Positions 5,824-10,919 of a stretch of 10,919 nt of DNA are shown piece by piece. This DNA is from Gammaproteobacteria bacterium (lineage in GTDB: Bacteria; Pseudomonadota; Gammaproteobacteria; Burkholderiales; Burkholderiaceae_E). The stretch covers positions 1-10,919 of the forward strand of contig JAUIAI010000031.1 in NCBI GenBank assembly GCA_030425615.1. Direction: 5' to 3'. The translations under genes were made by a program, and so were the position numbers. The notes beneath the pieces are model-generated. The model made no database searches. It was given only the letters and a program-made list of their open reading frames with translations, and was not told the origin of the DNA. Every line of letters starts with the position of its first letter. Position 1 is the first letter of the stretch.

Positions 5824-7014
5824 TCAGAGATCGTCGCGCAACACGAGGTTGGAGCGGTGGATCAGCTCGGGTGTCTCGACATAGCCGAGCCGCGATTCGA
5901 TGTCCACCGACGCGGTGCGCAGGATGCGCGCGGCATCGGCGCTCGGGTAGTTGACCAGCCCGCGCGCCACCTCCCGTCCCTCCGGATCGAGGCAGGCCAC
6001 GACCTCGCCCCGTTCGAACACGCCCTTGACCGCCGTGACGCCGATCGGCAGCAGGCTCTTGCCCAGTTCGCGTACCGCGCGCACCGCCCCCGCGTCGAGG
6101 ACCACCGCGCCGCGCAGTTGCAGGTGCCCGGCGAGCCACTGCTTTCGAGCGGCCAGGCGCGGCGTACGGGAGATGAATTCGGTGCCGATCAGTTCGCCGC
6201 GGGCCAGCCTCACGAGCACGTCGGCCTGCCGACCCGAGGCAACGATCGTATGGGCACCGCTGCGCGCCGCACGGCGCGCGGCCAGCACCTTGGTGGCCAT
6301 GCCGCCGCGGCCGATCGCGCTGCCGGCCTCGCCCGCCATGTCCGCCAGCCGGGGGTCGCCCGCCGTGACCGAGCCGAGCAGCGTGGCGGTGGCGTCCTTG
6401 CGCGGATCGGCCGTATAGAGGCCTTCCTGGTCGGTGAGGATCACGAGCAGATCCGCCTCCACCAGGTTGGTCACGAGCGCTCCCAGCGTGTCGTTGTCGC
6501 CGAACTTGATCTCGTCGGTGACCACTGTGTCGTTCTCGTTCACGATCGGCAGCACGCCCATGGTCAGCAGCGTCAACAGCGTTTCGCGCGCGTTCAGATA
6601 CCGCTTGCGGTCGGAAAGATCGTCATGCGTCAGCAGGATCTGCGCGGTCTGCATGCCGTGCGAACGAAACGAACTCTCGTAGACCTGCGCCAATCCCATC
6701 TGGCCCACCGCGGCCGCCGCCTGCAGTTCGTGGACCTCGCGCGGGCGCTCGCGCCAGCCCAGGCGGAGCATGCCCTCGGCGATCGCGCCCGACGACACGA
6801 GCAGGACCTCCTTGCCCAGCCGGCGCAGTTCGGCGAGTTGCCCGGCCCAGGCCGTTATCGCTTCGGCGTCGAGCCCACGGCCGTCGTTGGTGACCAGGCT
6901 CGACCCGATCTTGACCACCACCCTCGCGGCGGCGGGCATCAGCTTGCGCGGCGCGACAGGTGTATCGGCCACGCCGTCGGAGGCCCTTTGAGGCGCCGGA
7001 CGGGCCTCTGTCAT
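5824..7014 (-). CDS. proB: Glutamate 5-kinase
   Basis: Phosphorylates L-glutamate with ATP to gamma-glutamyl phosphate, the first and proline-inhibited step of proline synthesis. The 396-residue protein has an amino-acid-kinase domain with VVVKIGSSLVT (32-42), SSGAIAEG (74-81), VNENDTVV (158-165), FGDND (171-175), TDQEGLYTADPR (194-205) and GRGGMATK (235-242). A C-terminal PUA domain (about 303-380) follows, as in Escherichia coli ProB. The length exceeds the usual of about 370 because of a 25-residue leader before the kinase fold. The ATG at 7014 is chosen because it overlaps the obg stop as ATGA and AAGGGG lies just upstream inside obg. The in-frame ATG at 6939 (Met26) would give the normal length but has no ribosome-binding site. 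The overlap implies translational coupling to obg. No proA is in view. Confidence 0.96.
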   Translation of the reverse strand: MTEARPAPQRASDGVADTPVAPRKLMPAAARVVVKIGSSLVTNDGRGLDAEAITAWAGQLAELRRLGKEVLLVSSGAIAEGMLRLGWRERPREVHELQAAAAVGQMGLAQVYESSFRSHGMQTAQILLTHDDLSDRKRYLNARETLLTLLTMGVLPIVNENDTVVTDEIKFGDNDTLGALVTNLVEADLLVILTDQEGLYTADPRKDATATLLGSVTAGDPRLADMAGEAGSAIGRGGMATKVLAARRAARSGAHTIVASGRQADVLVRLARGELIGTEFISRTPRLAARKQWLAGHLQLRGAVVLDAGAVRAVRELGKSLLPIGVTAVKGVFERGEVVACLDPEGREVARGLVNYPSADAARILRTASVDIESRLGYVETPELIHRSNLVLRDDL

Positions 7015-8156
7015 CGCCCGTCCCCTTCGGCCGGAGGCGGTCCGCGAAAGCGCGGATCGTCCGGATCCAGGGTGCCGCCCGGCGAAGGTTCGGACTCGTC
7101 GTCCGCGACCGGCGCCGGCCGGTTGGCCGTGACGTAGGCCTCGGACCTCGCGCAGAGCGTGTCGAGCCCTTCGCCGCTCAGACCGGAAACGCAGAAAACG
7201 TTCGCGTCGTCGATCGGCAGCGCGTCGCGGCCCCGCCCCCGCAGCCGCTTGAGGAACTCGGCCACCCGCGCCTCCCGCTCGCCTTCGGGGATCAGATCGA
7301 CCTTGTTGATCAGCAGCCAGCGGGGCTTGTCGGCCAGCGCCGCGTCGTAGGCCCTCAGCTCACGGACGATGGCGCGGGCGTCGGCGGCCGGATCCGCATC
7401 CGGGTCGGCCGGCATGATGTCGACCACGTGCCAGAGCAGCGAGGTGCGCTGGAGATGGCGAAGGAAGCGGTGGCCGAGCCCGGCCCCCTCGGCCGCACCT
7501 TCGATCAGCCCCGGGATGTCGGCCACCACGAAACTGCGCTCCGGCCCGACACGCACGACTCCCAGATTCGGATGCAGCGTGGTGAACGGGTAGTCCGACA
7601 CCTTCGGTCTGGCATTGCTGATCGCCCGGATGAGCGTCGACTTGCCGGCGTTCGGCATGCCGAGCAGGCCCACGTCGGCCAGAACCCTGAGCTCCAGCGC
7701 CAGCATGCGTGTTTCCCCGGGGGTCCCGGGTGTCGCCTTGCGCGGTGCGCGGTTGATGCTGGACTTGAAGTGGATGTTGCCCAGCCCGCCGCGACCGCCC
7801 TGGGCGAGCAGCAGCTTCTGGCCGTTGCGTTCGAGGTCGCCGATCAGCTCGCCGGTCTCGGCGTCGCGGATCACGGTGCCCACGGGCATGCGCAGAACGA
7901 GATCGTCGGCGCCCGCGCCATACTGATCGGAGCCGCGGCCGTGCTCGCCGTTGCCGGCTTTGTGACGGCGCGCGTAGCGGTAGTCGATCAGCGTGTTCAG
8001 ATTGCGGTCCGCCAGCGCATAGATGCTGCCGCCGCGGCCCCCGTCGCCGCCGTCCGGCCCGCCCTTGGGCATGAACTTCTCACGCCTGAACGACACGATG
8101 CCGTTACCGCCGTTGCCGGCGATGACTTCGATGCGTGCTTCGTCGAAGAATTTCAT
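7011..8156 (-). CDS. obgE: Obg/CgtA family GTPase, ribosome assembly factor
   Basis: A large-subunit assembly GTPase that also links ribosome state to stress and growth control. The 381-residue protein begins with the glycine-rich Obg fold (about 1-158; GNGGNGIVSFRREKFMPKGG at 14-33). The G domain follows: G1 GMPNAGKST (166-174), G2 region YPFTTLHP (189-196), G3 DIPG (213-216), G4 NKVD (284-287) and G5 near SGLSGEG (324-330). Beyond about 345 is an acidic, proline-rich tail rather than an OCT domain, as is usual in proteobacteria. The start at 8156 matches the family N-terminus MKFFDEA; the ribosome-binding site GGGG is weak. A strong terminator hairpin ends 23 bases upstream, so the gene depends on readthrough from rpmA or on a promoter in the 133-base gap. 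Its stop overlaps the proB start. Confidence 0.97.
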   Translation of the reverse strand: MKFFDEARIEVIAGNGGNGIVSFRREKFMPKGGPDGGDGGRGGSIYALADRNLNTLIDYRYARRHKAGNGEHGRGSDQYGAGADDLVLRMPVGTVIRDAETGELIGDLERNGQKLLLAQGGRGGLGNIHFKSSINRAPRKATPGTPGETRMLALELRVLADVGLLGMPNAGKSTLIRAISNARPKVSDYPFTTLHPNLGVVRVGPERSFVVADIPGLIEGAAEGAGLGHRFLRHLQRTSLLWHVVDIMPADPDADPAADARAIVRELRAYDAALADKPRWLLINKVDLIPEGEREARVAEFLKRLRGRGRDALPIDDANVFCVSGLSGEGLDTLCARSEAYVTANRPAPVADDESEPSPGGTLDPDDPRFRGPPPAEGDGR

Positions 8157-8179
8157 CGGTTACCCCGGTTCCGGAACGG

Positions 8180-8210
8180 AAAAACCCCGGCGACACGCGG
8201 CCGACCGGGG
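8180..8210 (-). terminator. Intrinsic terminator between rpmA and obg
   Basis: On the minus strand CCCCGG (8205-8210) and CCGGGG (8185-8190) form the stem and TTTTT (8180-8184) follows at once: a textbook rho-independent terminator for rplU-rpmA. It lies only 23 bases before the obg start codon, so it may set the ratio of ribosomal protein to obg-proB transcripts. Confidence 0.8.
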
Positions 8211-8289
8211 CTCGATGACCTGCGGAGCATCCGCGCGCTCGCGCGCGCCCGGTGCCCCTACGACCTTCGGTTGCGTTGCCGCGAGCGAA

Positions 8290-8550
8290 TCAGCTGCGCG
8301 GCTCGACGACCACGACGCTGCGTCGCGTGGGACCCTTGACCGTGAAGCCCACGGTACCGTCCACCAGTGCGTACAGGGTGTGATCCTTGCCGATGCCGAC
8401 GTTCTCGCCGGGATGAAAGCGCGTTCCCCGCTGGCGGACGATGATGCCGCCGGCGTTGATCGACTGACCACCGTAGACCTTCACGCCCAGCATCTTCGGC
8501 TTGGAATCGCGCCCGTTACGGGTTGAACCGCCGCCTTTCTTGTGTGCCAT
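8290..8550 (-). CDS. rpmA: 50S ribosomal protein bL27
   Basis: Large-subunit protein whose N-terminal tail reaches the peptidyl-transferase centre. The 86-residue sequence starts MAHKKGGGSTRNGRDS and continues GVKVYGGQSINAGGIIVRQ, TRFHPGENVGIGKDHTLYAL and GTVGFTVKG, the full family pattern at normal length. It lacks the cleavable N-terminal extension found in Firmicutes. AAGGAG lies just upstream of ATG 8550, 12 bases after the rplU stop, so the two are co-transcribed and made in step. An intrinsic terminator follows at 8180-8210. Confidence 0.98.
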   Translation of the reverse strand: MAHKKGGGSTRNGRDSKPKMLGVKVYGGQSINAGGIIVRQRGTRFHPGENVGIGKDHTLYALVDGTVGFTVKGPTRRSVVVVEPRS

Positions 8551-8562
8551 GAGAGAGCTCCT

Positions 8563-9348
8563 TTACTCGGTGTCGGCGGCGCGTCGGCCCCCGTCGAGTT
8601 CGTCCTGCAGTTTCTTGAGCGCGTCCCAGTCGCCGGCAGCGGCGAGAGCCGCCTGCTCGGGCCAGGTGCCAGGATCGTGGGCGGCGTAGCGCGAGCCCGC
8701 CTCGGACAGGATGCCCTTCAGGCGCTCGGCGTCGGCCGCGGCGAGATCCGCGTAGGTGTTGATGCCGGCCGCCTGCAGCAGTTCGGCGATCTTCGGGCCG
8801 ATGCCCTCGACCTTGGTGAGATCGTCTGCCTGGGCAGCCGGACCGGCGTCGACCGGCGTGGCCGCGGATTCGGGCGCTTCACCCGCCGGCGCGGCGGCCG
8901 GGGCCATGGTGCGATAGCTGCGCCGCACGGCGGCCACGGCTTCCGGGCTGCCGCCCTGGGCCGCGAGATCGAGCGCGGCACGGAGCGCCTTGGCACGGGC
9001 GAGAGACGCCTCGGCATCGGCCTCGGAGCTGCCCAGAGAGCTGGAGATGCCGCTGACGAAGACCTCGGTGTAACGCTGGCGGTGGCCCTGCGTCTTCCGA
9101 TAGTGCTTGCGACGACGCATCTTGAAGATGCGGATCTTGTCGTGCTTGCCGTGATCGAGCACCGTCAGCGCCACCTGGGCGCCTGCGACCAGGGGGTCGC
9201 CCACCAGAGACTGGTCACCGTTACTCACCGACAGGACCTGGTCCAGAGTGAGCACGCTGCCAATGTCCGACGGTATCTGTTCTATTTTCAGTTTCTCGCC
9301 GGCGGCGACACGATACTGCTTGCCGCCGGTTTTTATGACCGCGTACAT
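8563..9348 (-). CDS. rplU: 50S ribosomal protein bL21 with C-terminal helix-hairpin-helix-like extension
   Basis: A large-subunit 23S rRNA-binding protein. Residues 1-102 are a complete bL21: MYAVIKTGGKQYRVAAGEKL at the start, then FKMRRRKHYRKTQGHRQ (75-91) and TEVFVSGI (94-101). Normal bL21 ends there at about 103 residues; this one has 261. Residues 103-174 are an Ala-rich linker. Residues 175-214 (DDLTKVEGIGPKIAELLQAA and following) resemble a helix-hairpin-helix/DUF4332-type domain. Residues 224-254 (HDPGTWPEQAALAAAGDWDA and following) form a further conserved-looking tail. From memory, similar extensions occur on bL21 of some Bacteroidetes and Alphaproteobacteria. The start at 9348 has GAGGA upstream and matches the family N-terminus exactly; the frame stays open 60 codons further upstream but without homology. 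The extension is in frame, with no frameshift. rpmA follows after 12 bases. Confidence 0.96.
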   Translation of the reverse strand: MYAVIKTGGKQYRVAAGEKLKIEQIPSDIGSVLTLDQVLSVSNGDQSLVGDPLVAGAQVALTVLDHGKHDKIRIFKMRRRKHYRKTQGHRQRYTEVFVSGISSSLGSSEADAEASLARAKALRAALDLAAQGGSPEAVAAVRRSYRTMAPAAAPAGEAPESAATPVDAGPAAQADDLTKVEGIGPKIAELLQAAGINTYADLAAADAERLKGILSEAGSRYAAHDPGTWPEQAALAAAGDWDALKKLQDELDGGRRAADTE

Positions 9349-9498
9349 GGTATTCCTCAAAGAACGGATCGCGCCCGGCCCGTACGGCCCCGCGCGGGTT
9401 GGCCTCCCGGGCCGCCCGATCCCCCGCCCCGCGCACATGCCCAACACGCAGGCCGGGCATTCGAAGACGGGAGAGGCGCAAATGCCAGGGAACAGAGA

Positions 9499-9528
9499 AG
9501 TATAGCGGAGACGGTTCCACTTCTGCAA
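9499..9528 (-). promoter_or_regulatory. Candidate sigma-70 promoter for rplU-rpmA
   Basis: On the minus strand TTGCAG (9523-9528), an 18-base spacer and TATACT (9499-9504). Transcription would start near 9492 and give a leader of about 145 bases before rplU. The leader is GC-rich, with self-complementary stretches such as GGCCGTACGGGCC, and could hold a ribosomal-protein feedback structure, but I cannot identify one. Confidence 0.6.
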
Positions 9529-9559
9529 GGCAAGTGGCCAGTTCTTTCCGGGCTCGCAT

Positions 9560-9565
9560 TAGAAT
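9560..9565 (+). promoter_or_regulatory. Candidate -10 box for ispB
   Basis: TAGAAT, five of six matches to TATAAT, ending nine bases before the ispB ATG. A start about seven bases downstream would put the RNA 5' end within a few bases of the start codon, giving a nearly leaderless message. No good -35 box is visible at the right distance. Confidence 0.4.
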
Positions 9566-9574
9566 ACGGACACG

Positions 9575-10558
9575 ATGAAACCCGCCGAGCTCTTTCCGGT
9601 CCTTGCCGCCGACCTTGCCGAGGTCGATTCGGTCATTCGTAGCCAGTTGCGATCGGAAGTCGCCCTGGTGAACACCATCGCCGACTACATCGTCGGCGGC
9701 GGAGGCAAGCGCATGCGCCCGGTCCTGCTGCTGCTGCTCGCCCGGGCGCTCGGCTATCGCGGGGAGCGGGGCCACTACCAGCTCGCCGCGGTGGTGGAGT
9801 TCATCCACACGGCTACGCTGCTGCACGACGACGTCGTCGACGAATCCGATCTCCGCCGCGGCCGCCGTACGGCCAATGCCACGTTCGGCAATGCCGCGGC
9901 CGTGCTCGTCGGAGATTTTCTGTACTCGCGTGCGTTCCAGATGATGGTCGATGTCGACCGCATGCGGGTCATGAAGGTTCTCGCCGACGCCACCAACACC
10001 ATCGCGGAGGGCGAGGTGTTGCAGCTCATGAACTGCAACGACCCGGACGTCGACGAGGCCCGCTACATGCAGGTCATTCGTTACAAGACCGCCCGGCTGT
10101 TCGAGGCGGCCTCGCATCTGGGCGCCATTCTCTGCGATGCCGGGCCCAAGATCGAAGAGGCCGCGGCCGCGTACGGGCGGCATCTGGGCACCGCCTTCCA
10201 GATCATCGACGACGTGCTGGACTACTCCGGCCGCATCGACGACATCGGCAAGAGCCTGGGCGACGACCTGCGCGAGGGCAAACCGACGCTGCCGCTCATC
10301 CATGTCATGCGCGAAGGCTCGCCCGAACAGCGCAGGCTGGTGCGCGAAGCCATCCTGGCGGGGGACGCGAGCCGTTTCGAGGACATCCTGCGGGCGGTTC
10401 ACGACACCGGTGCGCTCGACTACGCAAAGCAGTGCGCGCAGCGCGAGGCCGACCTCGCCAGGGCGCAGATCGACTCGCTGGCCCCGGCCGACACCGCTTC
10501 CGTCTACCGGGACGCGATGCTATACTTCGCAGCTTACGCTACCGACCGTGATCGTTGA
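9575..10558 (+). CDS. ispB: Octaprenyl (polyprenyl) diphosphate synthase
   Basis: A trans-isoprenyl diphosphate synthase that extends farnesyl diphosphate with isopentenyl diphosphate to make the side chain of ubiquinone or menaquinone. It is 327 residues, the usual length. Visible motifs are GGKRMRP (43-49), the first aspartate-rich motif LLHDDVVDESDLRRGRR (82-98; D85, D86, D89), KTARLFEAAS (171-180), and the second aspartate-rich motif FQIIDDVLDYSG (208-219; D212, D213, D216) followed by GKSLGDDLREGKPTLP (225-240). The gene is divergent from rplU, the standard gammaproteobacterial arrangement. The exact chain length made cannot be read from the sequence. The ATG at 9575 gives the expected family N-terminus but has almost no ribosome-binding site. 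Confidence 0.96.
   Translation: MKPAELFPVLAADLAEVDSVIRSQLRSEVALVNTIADYIVGGGGKRMRPVLLLLLARALGYRGERGHYQLAAVVEFIHTATLLHDDVVDESDLRRGRRTANATFGNAAAVLVGDFLYSRAFQMMVDVDRMRVMKVLADATNTIAEGEVLQLMNCNDPDVDEARYMQVIRYKTARLFEAASHLGAILCDAGPKIEEAAAAYGRHLGTAFQIIDDVLDYSGRIDDIGKSLGDDLREGKPTLPLIHVMREGSPEQRRLVREAILAGDASRFEDILRAVHDTGALDYAKQCAQREADLARAQIDSLAPADTASVYRDAMLYFAAYATDRDR
10498..10526 (+). promoter_or_regulatory. Candidate tRNA-Pro promoter inside the ispB 3' end
   Basis: TATACT at 10521-10526, inside the last codons of ispB, would start RNA near 10533, about 40 bases before the tRNA. At 17-base spacing the -35 hexamer is TTCCGT, a poor match. Processing of the tRNA from an ispB transcript is the alternative. 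Confidence 0.35.
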
Positions 10559-10572
10559 CGGCCGGGTGGCAA

Positions 10573-10649
10573 CGGGGTGTAGCTTAGCCTGGTAGAGCGC
10601 TACGTTCGGGACGTAGAGGCCGGAGGTTCGAATCCTCTCACCCCGACCA
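10573..10649 (+). tRNA. tRNA-Pro, anticodon CGG
   Basis: The 77 bases fold as a standard cloverleaf. The acceptor arms CGGGGTG and CACCCCG pair fully, followed by A and an encoded CCA. The anticodon stem CTACG/CGTAG closes the loop TTCGGGA, giving anticodon CGG, which reads the proline codon CCG. The T arm contains GGTTCGAATC. The D loop has AGCCTGGTAGA. It strongly resembles enterobacterial tRNA-Pro(CGG). It begins 14 bases after the ispB stop. CCG is common in this GC-rich DNA, so it should be a heavily used tRNA. I see no integrated element beside it. Confidence 0.97.
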
Positions 10650-10787
10650 TTTCCTTCGCGCATGACCGGGGGTCCCAGACCGCCGGTGAGTAGCGCGCCT
10701 CATCTTCTCGGTTGGTCTCCATCGGCCCGGCATACGAACCGGGGCAACGGCTGACGCCCGCTCGCCGCCCGGAGAGCGACCGGGGCC

Positions 10788-10805
10788 GGCGCCGTTTCCG
10801 GCGCC
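10788..10805 (+). promoter_or_regulatory. Hairpin in the leader of the DAHP synthase gene
   Basis: GGCGCCG and CGGCGCC pair perfectly over seven bases around a TTTC loop, eight bases before the GGAG ribosome-binding site at 10813-10816. It may affect translation start. There is no Phe/Tyr/Trp-rich leader peptide here that would suggest classical attenuation. Confidence 0.35.
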
Positions 10806-10822
10806 CACCGCCGGAGCCGAAG

Positions 10823-10919
10823 ATGTCCAGTCATCTCACTGACGACGCGACCCGTACCGACGACCTGCGGATCGCGCGCGTGCGTCCCCTCATCTCGCCG
10901 GCACTGTTGCTCGAACAAT
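10823..10919 (+). CDS. Class I DAHP synthase (3-deoxy-7-phosphoheptulonate synthase), N-terminal fragment
   Basis: The first 32 codons of a gene that leaves the right edge. The translation includes RTDDLRIARVRPLISPALLL, which closely resembles the N-terminus of Escherichia coli AroH (RTDELRTARIESLVTPAELA) and AroG (NDDLRIKEIKELLPPVALLE). These enzymes join phosphoenolpyruvate and erythrose 4-phosphate in the first step of the shikimate pathway. In the known enzymes this segment takes part in oligomer contacts and feedback control, and the catalytic barrel lies further on, outside the window. GGAG at 10813-10816 is six bases before the ATG. Which feedback isoenzyme it is cannot be told, so no symbol is given. 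Confidence 0.8.
   Translation, partial: MSSHLTDDATRTDDLRIARVRPLISPALLLEQ

Noticed and set aside
5857..7137. Plus-strand open frame of 426 codons opposite proB
   Set aside because: Antisense shadow with biased composition (His, Gln, Arg) and no domain; proB is unambiguous.
6960..8339. Plus-strand open frame of 459 codons opposite obg
   Set aside because: Antisense shadow of obg with no recognisable motif.
8542..9642. Plus-strand open frame of 366 codons across rpmA/rplU and the ispB promoter region
   Set aside because: Antisense to two certain ribosomal-protein genes, and it runs through the divergent promoter region.
9221..10402. Minus-strand open frame of 393 codons opposite ispB
   Set aside because: Shadow frame rich in His, Gln, Val and Asp; ispB carries both aspartate-rich motifs.
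10573..10649. tRNA-Pro as an attachment site of an integrated element
   Set aside because: No integrase, no duplicated tRNA 3' end and no change in composition downstream; a housekeeping gene follows at once.
10662..10754. Attenuator leader peptide upstream of the DAHP synthase gene
   Set aside because: The 30-codon frame has one Trp and no run of Trp, Phe or Tyr, no ribosome-binding site, and no terminator/antiterminator pair behind it.
10700..10918. Minus-strand small open frame at the right edge
   Set aside because: It is antisense to the DAHP synthase start, which has a ribosome-binding site and clear similarity to AroH/AroG.

Overview
The window is about 10.9 kb of very GC-rich DNA (roughly two thirds or more G+C by eye). 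The gene content and order suggest a gammaproteobacterium, perhaps of the Ectothiorhodospiraceae/Chromatiales type. The main reason is the block ispB // rplU-rpmA-obg-proB, in which ispB is divergent from the ribosomal genes. A CCA-encoding tRNA-Pro and a DAHP synthase gene similar to enterobacterial AroH/AroG also fit. The exact taxon is inference.

Layout from left to right. (1) Bases 1-2961, minus strand: a cobalamin-uptake operon. It has a TATAAT promoter, a recognisable cobalamin riboswitch, a BtuB-like TonB-dependent receptor and a BtuC/FecCD-type permease that runs off the left edge. (2) Bases 3064-3522, plus strand: a small exported DUF302 protein. A hairpin follows its stop, and then an unusual 14-bp tandem array with five copies of one variant and three of another. 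(3) Bases 3707-5020, minus strand: a PLP-dependent class I/II aminotransferase, convergent with DUF302. (4) Bases 5021-5350: a spacer with no recognised gene, then a 140-residue protein of unknown function with a strongly acidic tail. (5) Bases 5824-9348, minus strand: rplU, rpmA, obg and proB. bL21 carries a long C-terminal extension with a helix-hairpin-helix-like domain. A strong intrinsic terminator lies between rpmA and obg, and obg and proB overlap by ATGA. (6) Bases 9575-10558, plus strand: ispB, followed by tRNA-Pro(CGG) and then the first 32 codons of a class I DAHP synthase that leaves the right edge.

How the parts work together: the left operon brings cobalamin across both membranes and is switched by cobalamin itself. 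The right half is housekeeping: ribosome large-subunit proteins and an assembly GTPase, the first step of proline synthesis, the quinone side chain, a proline tRNA and the entry to aromatic amino-acid synthesis. I see no mobile element, CRISPR array, phage gene or defence system. The most unusual features are the bL21 fusion, the two-variant 14-bp array, the terminator just ahead of obg-proB and the unidentified acidic protein.
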